Shown in pieces: positions 17,727-26,964 of a stretch of DNA of 64,000 nucleotides. Source of the DNA: Bdellovibrionales bacterium CG10_big_fil_rev_8_21_14_0_10_45_34 (GTDB lineage Bacteria > Bdellovibrionota > Bdellovibrionia > Bdellovibrionales > 1-14-0-10-45-34); contig PEZS01000016.1 in NCBI GenBank assembly GCA_002778785.1, forward strand, positions 117,106 to 181,105. The letters are read 5' to 3'. Below the pieces are notes generated by a model. The model was not told the DNA's origin. It did no database searches and was given only the letters and a program-made list of their open reading frames with translations. Position 1 is the stretch's first letter, and each line of letters begins with the position of its first letter. A program made the position numbers and the translations under genes.

Positions 17727-19886
17727 TTATCGTTTCTTGCGACCTCGGCGAACGGAGCGATATTCTTTTTTCTCTGGCTGCGAAAGTGTTTTTTGCAAAC
17801 GCTCACTATAGGCCACCATCAACCGCTCATGGATACCCACTGCCTCGTAATCGTTTCTAGGAGATCGCTGAAGGTAAGTCCCCTCTGAATCCATTTCCCA
17901 TGTTTGACGTTGATCCGCAAGCATGAGCTGAAGAGTTTCAAGAATCCGCTCGCGGTGGGAGCGTTCATTAACAACAGTAACCACTTCGACTCGGTTTTGG
18001 AGGTTTCGATACATCCAGTCCGCCGACCCGATGTAAATGAGACCCTCTACGGGATCCTCTTTACCGTTTCTAAAAAAGAAAATTCGTGAATGCTCTAAGT
18101 AGCGACCGATGATTGATTGAACAGAAATGTTTTCACTGAGTCCCTTCACACCTGGACGAAGCACGCAGAAACCTCTGACGATCAGTTGAACTTTAACTCC
18201 TGCTTGTGATGCTGCATACAGAGCCGAAGTAATACCTTCATCTTCGAGGCTGTTCATTTTAGCAATAATGTGAGCTGGCTTTCCGCTAAGGCTGTTGTCA
18301 ATTTCGGTCTGGATGAGCGCCAAAAAGCGATTTTTCATAGTAACAGGTGCAACAAGCAGTGAGTTATAGTCCTCTTTTAAAGATCTTCCTGTTAAGTAAT
18401 GAAAAACCTCTACAACATCGTCTGCAACTAATGGTTTGCAGGTAATCAGCCCCATATCCGTGTAAAGTTTCGAAGTCGTGCTATGGTAGTTTCCGGTTCC
18501 GATGTGTACATAGCTTCTTAAACCATCATTATCGCGCCTCACGACAAGGGCCATTTTACAGTGAGTTTTTAGACCAACCACGCCGTAGACGACATGCGCC
18601 CCAGCGTTTTCCAGCTGCTGCGCCCAGGAAATATTCCGTTTTTCGTCAAACCGCGCCTTCAATTCTATCACAACGACGACATGCTTACCCATCTCCGCCG
18701 CACGAATGAGCGTTCTCACAAACTGACTGTCGTCGCCCGTTCTATAGAGGGTCATCTTTATTGCGTAGACCTTAGGGTCTTCAGCCGCTTCTGTAATGAA
18801 GCGCTCCACGGAAGCCGTAAAGCTTTCAAAAGGGTGATGAAGTAGCACGTCATTTCGCCTAATAACGTTAAAAATATTCGCAGTATCATCGAGCAATAAG
18901 CTGGGCACAACGGGGTTGAAGATCCGAAACTTATGTTTAGCTATCGGAAGATCGGCAATGACGTTGAGGTTCGAATACTCAAGCCCTAAAACAGACTCGT
19001 AAGCGTCCTCATCTCCGAGTTCGAGTTCTTCCTTAATGAAATTAATGATCCACGGATCAGGGTCGGCCTCATGTTCAACGCGAACAATACGAGCAAACTT
19101 TCGCTGGCGGAGCTCCTCTTCAATCATCTCAAGTAAGTCATCTGCTTCGTCTTCGTCTCTTTCAAGGTCCACGTTACGAGTTATTCGAAATGGCATAACT
19201 TTGAGAATTGTCATTTTCGGAAAGAGTTCTTGCAAGTGAAGCCAAATAACATCCTTTAAACCTATAAACTTATAAACACTGAGATTCTTTTCGTCCCCTA
19301 GCTGAACCCACTGTGGCAGACTTGCTGGGATTTTCACCCGAGCGAACATGTTGTCGGACTGATCCGGAGGAGATAGTAAAACCCCCAGTGAAAGTGAAAG
19401 ATTTGAAAGAAACGGAAAGGGATGTCCCGGATCTACGGAAAGAGGCGTGAGCATCGAAAAAACATTCTCGCGGAAATACTTGTGGAGCCAGGCCTTCTCT
19501 TCATTTGTTAAATTATTCCGATCAACAAAAAAAATGTTTTCTTTCTCTAGCTCTGGTCGAACCACAGTGTTGAAATAACAGGCCGCTTTCAAACCTTCTG
19601 AGAGCACACGTCGGCGGATCTCAACAAGAAGTTCTTTCGTACTCACCGGACCGTGAGACTTTGTGACTCCAGCCATGACCTGACGTCTCATGGCTCCCAC
19701 TCTTTTCATAAAAAACTCATCGAGGTTTGACGAGTAAATCGAAAGAAATCGAAGTCTCTCTAGCAGAGGTGTTCTCGCGTCAATGGCCTCGTGAAGTACG
19801 CGAGCATTGAATTCCAGCCAGGAAAGATCTCGGCTCAAAAGTGTGTTCGATTTTGCTGAAATATCTGTAATGTTGGTGGGACTCAA
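17727..19886 (-). CDS. ppk1: Polyphosphate kinase 1
   Basis: PPK1 reversibly polymerises the gamma phosphate of ATP into polyphosphate at the inner membrane. The roughly 719-residue protein has the four PPK domains. The catalytic His segment is HIGTGNYHSTTSKLYTD, and the second phospholipase-D-like His lies in LEHSRIFFF. The N-terminus RDLSWLEFNARVL is typical. I chose the TTG three codons inside an upstream GTG because an AGGAG site sits eight bases before it, while the GTG has none at workable spacing. The C-terminus is a basic tail (RSVRRGRKKR). It is transcribed towards ppx, with only about 60 bases between their ends. Confidence 0.95.
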   Translation of the reverse strand: MSPTNITDISAKSNTLLSRDLSWLEFNARVLHEAIDARTPLLERLRFLSIYSSNLDEFFMKRVGAMRRQVMAGVTKSHGPVSTKELLVEIRRRVLSEGLKAACYFNTVVRPELEKENIFFVDRNNLTNEEKAWLHKYFRENVFSMLTPLSVDPGHPFPFLSNLSLSLGVLLSPPDQSDNMFARVKIPASLPQWVQLGDEKNLSVYKFIGLKDVIWLHLQELFPKMTILKVMPFRITRNVDLERDEDEADDLLEMIEEELRQRKFARIVRVEHEADPDPWIINFIKEELELGDEDAYESVLGLEYSNLNVIADLPIAKHKFRIFNPVVPSLLLDDTANIFNVIRRNDVLLHHPFESFTASVERFITEAAEDPKVYAIKMTLYRTGDDSQFVRTLIRAAEMGKHVVVVIELKARFDEKRNISWAQQLENAGAHVVYGVVGLKTHCKMALVVRRDNDGLRSYVHIGTGNYHSTTSKLYTDMGLITCKPLVADDVVEVFHYLTGRSLKEDYNSLLVAPVTMKNRFLALIQTEIDNSLSGKPAHIIAKMNSLEDEGITSALYAASQAGVKVQLIVRGFCVLRPGVKGLSENISVQSIIGRYLEHSRIFFFRNGKEDPVEGLIYIGSADWMYRNLQNRVEVVTVVNERSHRERILETLQLMLADQRQTWEMDSEGTYLQRSPRNDYEAVGIHERLMVAYSERLQKTLSQPEKKEYRSVRRGRKKR

Positions 19887-20006
19887 GCGCCTCACTCCTA
19901 AGAATTGTTAAACTACTATTTCTATTCTAGTCTAAAGCGCCAGTTCTTACATCTGTCTCACCAAGAAGCTTTACTAAACGCCAGGCGAGCGCTATTTTCT
20001 ATAGGA

Positions 20007-21269
20007 ATGACACAAGCATCTTGGAACATCGCAATTTACACCATCCTTTTGGCGAGCTTCCTTTTAAACTGGATAATTGAATGGCTCAATGTGAAAAACG
20101 CCAGTCGGCCTGTGCCCGACGAGATAGCTGGACTTTACGATGATGAGAAGTACCAAAAATCGCAAAGCTATCTCATCGACCAGTCCCGTTTTGGAATCGT
20201 CGAATCAACCTTTACGCTCGGCGTTTTAATTTTAGCTAAAGAGACCGGTCTCATTGGTCAGCTTGACGCAGTAACCAAAGAAATATTTTCTCTTGAGAAT
20301 GTCATTTTGTGGGGAGTTTTGTTTTTTGGCCTATTGGGGCTTGCATCATTGATCCTAAACCTTCCTTTTCAAATCTATTCTACGTTTGTTCTTGAAGAGA
20401 AGTATGGCTTCAATCGAACGACTCCCAAAGTCTTTATGTTAGACCTTCTAAAATCGGCATTACTCGGAGTCTTAGTGGGCGGCCCCGTGCTTTATGCGGT
20501 GCTTTGGCTACTGGGAGCTATGGGGAGCTATGGTTGGCTCTATGCCTGGATTTTTGTCGTCGGAATGCAGCTCCTTTTGTCTTACCTGGCTCCGCACTGG
20601 ATCATGCCTTTATTCAACAAATTCACTCGCCTAGAGAACGGCGAGCTTCGAGATTCCATTGAGAGATATGCGTCTTCACAAAATTTCGAGCTATCTGAAA
20701 TCTACATGATGGACGGTTCAAAACGGTCTTCAAAAGCGAATGCTTTTTTTACTGGCCTAGGCAATCGCAAGCGAATCGTGCTTTTTGATACGTTGGTAGA
20801 AAAGCAGAGTACTGCCGAGCTAGTTAGTGTTTTAGCCCATGAGATTGGTCATTTTAAAATGAAGCATATCCCTCGGCAGTTGGTGCTTGGGGTTTTCACT
20901 ACGGGAGTCATGTTTTACGTGCTTTCCGTTGTAATGGGGAATCAAAGCCTCGTTGCTACTTTTGGATTTGCTGAAGCAAGTGTTCATGCCAGCTTATTCG
21001 TATTTGCGATTGTTTACTCACCCGTTTCTCAAATTTTGGGAGTGCTCCGAATGTATTTTTCTAGAAAGTACGAGTTTGAAGCGGATGATTTTGCCGTAAG
21101 AACTTGCAACTCGGGAGTAACGCTTGAATCAGCGCTGAGAAAGTTGTCGCAAGACAATCTTTCAAACCTGACTCCTCATCCTCTTAAAGTTTTCTTGGAG
21201 TACTCGCATCCTCCGCTAGTAGATCGCGTGAAAGCTATTCGTGCTATAAATTCGCGACTTAGCTTATAG
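20007..21269 (+). CDS. Ste24-like M48 zinc metalloprotease, membrane-embedded
   Basis: This is an integral-membrane M48 peptidase of the CAAX-prenyl-protease-1 (Ste24) type. The zinc motif HEIGH lies in LAHEIGHFKMKH, with the third ligand in the downstream YEFEADDFA. About six to seven hydrophobic segments surround it. In bacteria the natural substrates are unknown because prenylated proteins are absent. A membrane-protein quality-control role, as for HtpX, is inference. The frame is open back to a TTG 34 codons earlier that nearly touches ppk1. The ATG chosen sits about ten residues before the first membrane helix, as in relatives, though its ribosome site is poor. Confidence 0.88.
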   Translation: MTQASWNIAIYTILLASFLLNWIIEWLNVKNASRPVPDEIAGLYDDEKYQKSQSYLIDQSRFGIVESTFTLGVLILAKETGLIGQLDAVTKEIFSLENVILWGVLFFGLLGLASLILNLPFQIYSTFVLEEKYGFNRTTPKVFMLDLLKSALLGVLVGGPVLYAVLWLLGAMGSYGWLYAWIFVVGMQLLLSYLAPHWIMPLFNKFTRLENGELRDSIERYASSQNFELSEIYMMDGSKRSSKANAFFTGLGNRKRIVLFDTLVEKQSTAELVSVLAHEIGHFKMKHIPRQLVLGVFTTGVMFYVLSVVMGNQSLVATFGFAEASVHASLFVFAIVYSPVSQILGVLRMYFSRKYEFEADDFAVRTCNSGVTLESALRKLSQDNLSNLTPHPLKVFLEYSHPPLVDRVKAIRAINSRLSL

Positions 21270-21338
21270 GTCACCTTGTTGATCATTGACAACCTTACCG
21301 TAGCCAAAAGATAAAAAGTATCTCAGGGAGTAAATTAA

Positions 21339-21842
21339 ATGAAAACACTCGATTTAGGATGTGGCGGGCACTGCCTTGCCGGAGCGGTGGGAATGGATCA
21401 CAAAGCCTACCCCGGCGTTTCTATTGTACACGATATCAATAAAGGACCATGGCCGATTGCCGACAACGAGTTTCATAAGGTTCGCATGCAACATGTGATT
21501 GAACACGTTCGAGAGTTAGAGACATGCACAAAGGAGATTTACAGAATTTGCTCTCACGGCGCACAAATAGAATTTGTAACGCCCCACTACTCAAGCTATG
21601 CCAGCTTTGGCGACCCGACTCATCTTTTTCATTTTGCCCTTGGTAGCATCCCGCAAATGTTTGAAATGTTTGTCGGCCCGGGCAAGTACCGAGTCATCAA
21701 AAACGAACTGAAGTTTACGGGCTCCGGTTTAGACTTTTTTGGTTGGATCATTTATAAGATTTCCAAAAAGAAGTACGAGAAGCACTTCGCTTGGATCTTC
21801 CCGGCGAACGAAATTCATACCCACATAGAAATCCTCAAATAG
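21339..21842 (+). CDS. SAM-dependent methyltransferase, small class I type
   Basis: This 167-residue protein has a minimal Rossmann methyltransferase core. It begins almost directly with motif I (LDLGCGGHCL), followed by an acidic residue after the second strand (GMDHKAYP) and motif IV-like MQHVIEHV. That layout belongs to the Methyltransf_11/UbiE-like group. The substrate is unknown. The ATG has a GGGAG site. It stands alone between the M48 protease and a perfect stem-loop, converging with the iminopeptidase gene. Confidence 0.82.
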   Translation: MKTLDLGCGGHCLAGAVGMDHKAYPGVSIVHDINKGPWPIADNEFHKVRMQHVIEHVRELETCTKEIYRICSHGAQIEFVTPHYSSYASFGDPTHLFHFALGSIPQMFEMFVGPGKYRVIKNELKFTGSGLDFFGWIIYKISKKKYEKHFAWIFPANEIHTHIEILK

Positions 21843-21905
21843 GTACGGAGTCACTTGTGGGACTGTACGCGTCTAATGCACCTCGTCCCACAAGTGACTC
21901 CGTAC
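21843..21905. terminator. Perfect 21-bp stem-loop between convergent genes
   Basis: Two perfectly complementary 21-base arms (the left begins GTACGGAGTCACTTG) are separated by a 21-base loop. The left arm starts at the last base of the methyltransferase stop codon. The right arm is followed by TTTTAG, so it can end plus-strand transcription, and it ends two bases before the iminopeptidase stop on the other strand. It is unusually long for a simple terminator and may instead be a dispersed palindromic element. Confidence 0.7.
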
Positions 21906-21907
21906 TT

Positions 21908-22840
21908 TTAGTAGTATTTACGGAGGGATTCTTTAAGCGCTTTTTGGATGCCTGGTTCGGTTACAGCATGGCCAGCATCGGGTATCACATGAAAGTCAGC
22001 GTTAGGCCAAACTTTGTGAAGATCAAAGGCGTTCTTTATTGGGCAAACCATATCGTAACGACCATGAACTATCACTCCCGGGACGTTCGATATTTTGTGT
22101 GCATCTTCTAGCAACTGATTTGGAGTTCGAAAAAAGCAGCCGTTAACGAAATAATGGTTCTCAATTCGAGCAAGAGAAAGCGCCATGTGGTCTGAGCCAA
22201 ACTCGGAGATGGTTTTTTCGTCCGGAAGCAGCTTTGCTGTTGACCCTTCCCAAATACTCCAGCATTTAGCAGCTTCTAATCTGACCTTTTCGTCTGCCGA
22301 GTTGAGCCGCTTATAGTAGGCCTTCAAATAATTATCTCTTTCACTCGCCGGGATAAAATCTTGATAGGGCTGAAAGAAATCCGGAAAAACCTGGTGCGCC
22401 CCATACTGATAAAACCACTCAATCTCTTCGGGACGACACAAAAATATCCCGCGCAAAATAAGTGCCTTGCACCTTTCGGAGTGACTTTCTGCATAAGCAA
22501 GACCAAGAGTGCTTCCCCAAGATCCCCCGAATACTATCCATTTATCTATTTTGAGATGGTCTCGGATACGCTCGATATCTGCAACCAAATCCCACGTTGT
22601 ATTTTGCTCAAGGCTAGCATGAGGCGTGCTGCGACCACACCCCCTTTGATCAAACAGCACCGCACGAAAAATTTTTGGATCAAAAAGTTCTCGATGATGC
22701 TCGTTGCAGCCGGCTCCTGGCCCACCGTGAAGAAACACTATGGGAACCCCCGAGGGATTGCCCACTTCTTCTACATACAGTTCGTGAATCTCAGAAACTT
22801 TGAGTCTAAAAGTGTTAAAGGGTTGGTTAACCTGAGCCAT
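21908..22840 (-). CDS. pip: Proline iminopeptidase
   Basis: This alpha/beta hydrolase cleaves N-terminal proline from peptides. The 310-residue protein shows the oxyanion motif HGGPGAGC, the nucleophile elbow GGSWGS, a helical cap domain, and the late Asp and His in VHGRYDMVCP and PDAGHAV. It has no signal peptide, so it acts in the cytoplasm, consistent with final breakdown of peptides (in a predator, of prey protein). The ATG has an AGGAGAG site. It is downstream of the symporter gene on the same strand, separated by about 70 bases. Confidence 0.93.
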   Translation of the reverse strand: MAQVNQPFNTFRLKVSEIHELYVEEVGNPSGVPIVFLHGGPGAGCNEHHRELFDPKIFRAVLFDQRGCGRSTPHASLEQNTTWDLVADIERIRDHLKIDKWIVFGGSWGSTLGLAYAESHSERCKALILRGIFLCRPEEIEWFYQYGAHQVFPDFFQPYQDFIPASERDNYLKAYYKRLNSADEKVRLEAAKCWSIWEGSTAKLLPDEKTISEFGSDHMALSLARIENHYFVNGCFFRTPNQLLEDAHKISNVPGVIVHGRYDMVCPIKNAFDLHKVWPNADFHVIPDAGHAVTEPGIQKALKESLRKYY

Positions 22841-22914
22841 TTTCTCTCCTGATATATATTCTTCTAACGGCTAGAGGTCCCATTCTATTTAACCCAGACG
22901 TCTCATTCAAGTGG

Positions 22915-24141
22915 CTACACAGTTTGGTCAATAATGGCCGCTCCAACTGAGTCAGACCAAACGTTTGTAGCCGTTCGTGCCATATCAACCACGCGGTCGA
23001 CCCCCCAAATAAGGCCTGTGGCCTCAATTGGTAACCCGACAGCTTCGAGTATAATCACCATCATAACTAAGCCAGCATGAGGAATTCCCGCTGCACCAAC
23101 AGAGACCATAAGCGCTGTTATAAGCACAATCCCTTGTTGAGCTATGCTAAGGTCGACTCCCATCACTTGCGCAATAAACAGTACGGCTACGCCTTCATAA
23201 AGTGCCGTGCCATCCATATTTACCGTAGCACCTAGCGGAATAACAAGACTTGCCACTCGGTTAGAAACACCGCCACGCTCTTCTGCACACTCTAAGGTCA
23301 GGGGCAAAGTCGCTGAACTCGATGCCGAAGAAAACGCCGTCAAAAGTGCGGGCGACATGGCCTTGAGGTAGGTCAGCGGGCTTTTCTTAGTGAAGTACCA
23401 ATAAGCTAGCGGTAACACGATAAAGAAATGAGTGCAGAGCGCCACGCCAACACACAACAGATATTTCATCAGCGGAAAAAACGCGGAAAATCCAGTAGTA
23501 AGAATTAAGCTCAAAACCAGCGCAAAAATTCCGATGGGCGCCAAAGCTAGAATCGACTGCGTTAGCTTCATAGTGACTTCATAAATCGACTCGGCAACGC
23601 CGCGTAGCCTATCTAAGTGAGCTCCTCCCACACGGACTGAAAATATTGAAAATAGGATTACGAAGACAATCACGCCTAACATGTCGAACTTTGCCAGCGA
23701 CTCGAAAGGGTTCTGGGGAATAGCTCGTGTAAGGAGAGACCAAAGAGAGTTCTCTGTTAAGTTCTGCTGAACATTCTGAGAAGAAATAACAAGGTCCGAT
23801 CCCACGCCGGGCTTCAAAATATTGACAAATAAAAGGCCTACAAAAATGGCCAACGCACTAGAGCAGAGATAGTATAGCCCTGTTCTCGCTCCAATCTTCC
23901 CGAGGGTTTTAAAAGAAGAAATAGATGTCACGCCCATAAAAATGGAAGTCACTACGAGCGGCAAAATGATCATCTTTAAAAGGTTGAGAAATATGTCTGA
24001 AACAATTTTAAGAACGAATTGAAAGCCACCGTATGTCCAACCAAGCTTCGCTCCCGCAAGAAGCGCCACCCCTACTAATACTGCTAAACCCAATGCGAGA
24101 AAAATCTGCCTATGTAGGGGCCACTTCCACAATTTTGGCAC
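22915..24141 (-). CDS. gltP: Cation:dicarboxylate (glutamate/aspartate-type) symporter
   Basis: This is a DAACS-family transporter of 408 residues with about eight membrane helices plus re-entrant loops. Signature segments include the serine-rich SSASSSATLPLTL hairpin and NMDGTALYEGVAVLF, which builds the cation and substrate site. Likely substrates are glutamate, aspartate or C4-dicarboxylates. Sequence alone does not separate these. The GTG start has GAGG four bases away. It begins 11 bases after the disrupted protease gene and could share its promoter. Confidence 0.92.
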   Translation of the reverse strand: MPKLWKWPLHRQIFLALGLAVLVGVALLAGAKLGWTYGGFQFVLKIVSDIFLNLLKMIILPLVVTSIFMGVTSISSFKTLGKIGARTGLYYLCSSALAIFVGLLFVNILKPGVGSDLVISSQNVQQNLTENSLWSLLTRAIPQNPFESLAKFDMLGVIVFVILFSIFSVRVGGAHLDRLRGVAESIYEVTMKLTQSILALAPIGIFALVLSLILTTGFSAFFPLMKYLLCVGVALCTHFFIVLPLAYWYFTKKSPLTYLKAMSPALLTAFSSASSSATLPLTLECAEERGGVSNRVASLVIPLGATVNMDGTALYEGVAVLFIAQVMGVDLSIAQQGIVLITALMVSVGAAGIPHAGLVMMVIILEAVGLPIEATGLIWGVDRVVDMARTATNVWSDSVGAAIIDQTV

Positions 24142-24152
24142 GGTACCTCACT

Positions 24153-25221
24153 TCATTTTATGATTTGCGCAATAATTGTGCGCACTTCTGAATCTACACT
24201 TTCAGACACCGAAGCTGCCTTAAGGTAGCGATAAATGTCAAACGCAGAAACTCCATAAGAGAGTTCCCTCCACATAGATTCATCAGAATTTTCATACAAA
24301 GAAGCTAAGTGCTCATCGGAAACTGCCGACGCCAACTTAGGGATTCTGCCCGTCCAAATAATGCCGACGGGGGCTCCAGTAGCGCGGCTAAACAGGGCCG
24401 AGCCCGAGTCTCCATGAGAAATATCGCATCCATTAACATAAGACCAAACTAAGTCTTCACCCGGATTTAATTCATCGGGATCTTTGATAAAACGTGTATC
24501 ACCACTGTTAGAGAAAACTATGCAGTGCTCGTCATACGTGCCTTTGAGTTCTTGTCTCAGGTTTCCGGCAATTCCATAGCCAAACATCATCAACTCTTGG
24601 CCCTTAACCGGCGCCGAAAAGTCGAAGTTCTTTCCAAGCTTCGCCAGAAGTGCTTCGTCGGCTTCTGGAACTTCTATTGTGAAAAGGGCAAAATCAATGT
24701 CCTTCCAAGTGCCTAAGAATTTTTTTTTAAAAGTAGTGGGTTTTTTCAGGCCTGTTGAACGCGATCGTCTGAAAGGTAACGGACACCCTACGAACAAAAA
24801 CATCTACTGATTCGACTGTAGGACAGCTCCCATAGGCTTCCCAAACATGATGGTTAGTCGCGATAACATGCTCTCCATTGAACTTGCCAAGATAGAAACC
24901 CGTGGCGCCCGAAATTTTCACAGATGCTTTTGCTGCGCGCTGACCAGCCTCACTGAGTGACGAAATATTTTGGTCATTGACCGCGAACCGGCTCCAAATC
25001 GAGCCAACCTGGTATTCGCCCACATCTCTAAATGAAAACAGAAAATCTGAGAGCCTGTTATTAGCGTCATTCTGCTCAAGCTGTATTCTCATCCACTCTG
25101 GTATAAGAGGAACTGAGTGAGCTACACTAAAACTAGATAGTATTAATAATGCAAGGACCCCACCAAAAGCTCGCTGCGAGCCTCTTCTCAAAGATTCTAA
25201 ACTAGACGTAAAAATATTCAT
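24153..25221 (-). pseudogene. Secreted trypsin-like serine protease, broken by a +1 frameshift
   Basis: Two overlapping frames together make one S1-type protease of about 355 residues. The first part carries a signal peptide (VLALLILSSFSVAHS) and the catalytic His in VIATNHHVWEA. The second carries the catalytic Asp in DIDFALF and the Ser in HGDSGSALF. The break is at TTTTAAAAAAAAA on the coding strand. Removing one T would join HYF to KKKFLGTW and restore the frame. The ATG at MNIFTSS with a GGGG site is the start. It could be a genuine pseudogene, phase variation at a homopolymer, a programmed shift or a sequencing error. The catalytic triad residues are all retained, so decay would be recent. 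Confidence 0.78.
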
Positions 25222-25269
25222 TATACCCCCGATTTCTTCACCGTTTAGCCGCAAGTGCCGACCACTTCA

Positions 25270-25322
25270 ACTCATTTACGGAGTTGGCGCAAACTTTAGG
25301 GACAATGCGTTGATGCAATATC
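25270..25322. repeat. 53-bp perfect direct repeat, distal copy
   Basis: This 53-base segment is identical to one covering the last codons and stop of msrB, 1776 bases away in the same orientation. The two copies enclose a single gene for a secreted protein. The arrangement looks like the att-type duplication left when an element inserts at the 3' end of a gene. Confidence 0.9.
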
Positions 25323-25344
25323 TTTTATTGGTTGGCTGCGGGCC
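25276..25344 (-). pseudogene. Fragment of a second msrB 3' end
   Basis: Read on the minus strand, this encodes GPQPTNKRYCINALSL and then KFAPTP and a stop. That matches the conserved C-terminus of MsrB, including the catalytic Cys of RYCIN. The last 53 bases are identical to the intact msrB. The seven codons before that are recognisably MsrB (GPQPTNK against GPPPNHK) but diverged, at about 64 percent base identity. Two stop codons follow further upstream. It is therefore a remnant of a different msrB allele, not a simple tandem copy of the present one. Confidence 0.75.
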
Positions 25345-25445
25345 GCTGCGATCCGATCATTAGTGCTTCAAAAAGTAATGCCAGTGTTTGCAAATTCTGT
25401 ATCGCTACAAGTAGAAGGTCCCGCGGACAGCCCCTTGCCCTTTAG

Positions 25446-26843
25446 CTAGTCTTTTGAATTCTTGTTCAAGAAACCAAGGCTTTCGCCAGCATGAACAACC
25501 CCTCTAAATATTTGGTAGGCAAGTCTTTTTGGTCCCGACAAAAAGTGGCCCCGTGCCTCTGGTATCTCCCAAAATTCGTTAAACAAATCACCCTTGAGTA
25601 AAGGGATAGCTTCTTTAACCCAAAACTCCCTAAGCTTGGGGCTGGATTCAGTTCCCCCCCCTAAAGCGCATGTCCAATAGCACGAGCCAAACGAACTTCC
25701 AAAAGTTTCAAAAACCACTCTGTGCTCTTTGAGAAGACCCAGTAGAGCACGAAGCCTTGGGTCCCCGGCTACCTGGGAATCGTACCACCTACGAAATGGT
25801 AGCCTGTTTGCTTGTAGTTTAAAGTAAAAAAATGTCCCAGTAGTCTTCCACCTTTTCAGCATATTTGCGTAAGTACTGAAGACTGAATCCCAATTCGCTA
25901 GATTGTATGGAGCCAACAGGTTCGAATCTGCGACAAGGTTTGAAGTAATGAACGTCAGGCAATGGCCACCTGCGTACTCTACATATCTTGATTCATCGTC
26001 TTGCAATTTCAAAAGCGATGGGTCGAAAAACGTCTCGGGCAATTTGAGAACTGAAATGGCTTTTGGCAACCGTTCCATAGGCATAGCATCGATACAAAGA
26101 ATGTCGCCAGGCGAGAAATTCTCCGTTAGCAGACCGTCAATCTTGTCTTTCACAGCGTCGCGCGTAGCTTCGTTGACTTCAAAAGCAAATCTTTTTTCCA
26201 CTGCCGGAGAATCTGAAAGCTTGCCATATCCAAGACGTTCGCCGTCCTTTGTTTTTATAGGAACAAAGGAGTAAAATCCCACAAAGTAATTGACTGCCCC
26301 CAAAAAATTCGATCTTTCAGAGTCGCTCAGAAGGCCGGAATCAACAAGCGCTGAGTTATAGCAAACGCCGTCGCGGTTTTCGTCTTTTCTCGTCGATTTC
26401 CAGATTGATTTAGGAACAATATCGGAGGCTTCAAAAGCCACTTTCAATAGAGGTCGCAACAAATACATTTTCCGAGCCTCGCCGTAGGTATAAGACGGGT
26501 GAGACCCTCGGTCTAAAATTTCTGAAGGGTTCTTTTCTAATCGACATTCCGGAATAATTTTAGGGACCTTATCATTTCTTAAGGAGTACATTTTAGCATA
26601 GTCGCGTAATTTGTTGCACTCCGCCCTGGTAGTATCCTCATCCAAACCCACAAGATAAAGGCGATCGTTATGCAGTAAAAAGTCGATGCCTTTTTGCAAC
26701 TCGCTTGCACCATATGCGGGGCAAAGTCCAGCGCTACATACCGCAAAGGTAGAGATCATAAAATTTACAAAGTAGTTCCTCGACGTCGCAAAGGAAGAAT
26801 ACAACGCACCTCGAACTTCATTATTTAACAAAAAGAATTCCAC
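25446..26843 (-). CDS. Secreted protein of unknown function
   Basis: I do not recognise this 465-residue protein. A hydrophobic segment at about residues 25-46 (VNFMISTFAVCSAGLCPAYG) looks like a Sec signal peptide with a long n-region, and a start at the internal Met29 is possible. The mature part has several Cys. A DGVCYNS segment, then AGGHCLTF, then a polar NLANWDS could be a Cys-His-Asn set as in papain-like folds, but this is a guess. The GTG start has an AGAGG site. It lies between the two 53-bp direct repeats, downstream of msrB on the same strand, and appears to be the only cargo of that interval. Confidence 0.75.
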   Translation of the reverse strand: MEFFLLNNEVRGALYSSFATSRNYFVNFMISTFAVCSAGLCPAYGASELQKGIDFLLHNDRLYLVGLDEDTTRAECNKLRDYAKMYSLRNDKVPKIIPECRLEKNPSEILDRGSHPSYTYGEARKMYLLRPLLKVAFEASDIVPKSIWKSTRKDENRDGVCYNSALVDSGLLSDSERSNFLGAVNYFVGFYSFVPIKTKDGERLGYGKLSDSPAVEKRFAFEVNEATRDAVKDKIDGLLTENFSPGDILCIDAMPMERLPKAISVLKLPETFFDPSLLKLQDDESRYVEYAGGHCLTFITSNLVADSNLLAPYNLANWDSVFSTYANMLKRWKTTGTFFYFKLQANRLPFRRWYDSQVAGDPRLRALLGLLKEHRVVFETFGSSFGSCYWTCALGGGTESSPKLREFWVKEAIPLLKGDLFNEFWEIPEARGHFLSGPKRLAYQIFRGVVHAGESLGFLNKNSKD

Positions 26844-26964
26844 TCATACCTCTTCGTGCAGCTTTTCGTCTCAATAAAATGCTAGAAATAGCAGCACGGG
26901 AACAGTTCCAAAGATTGTTGAAAGACAACCTGGGAGAGTACGTCTAACAAATTGTGTTAAGGTG

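Noticed and set aside
22361-22852. 163-codon plus-strand frame opposite the iminopeptidase gene
   Set aside because: It is a shadow of a strongly conserved alpha/beta hydrolase; no ribosome site or family resemblance.
24720-24732. Programmed ribosomal frameshift at the protease homopolymer
   Set aside because: The stop comes directly at the run and no known +1 slippery context or stimulatory structure was seen, so a mutation or error is the simpler reading; it is kept only as an alternative.
25323-25445. 31-codon open frame between the msrB fragment and the secreted-protein gene (ending ALMIGSQRPAANQ)
   Set aside because: It has no start codon or ribosome site of its own and lies where a decayed msrB end is expected; protein-like appearance may be chance.
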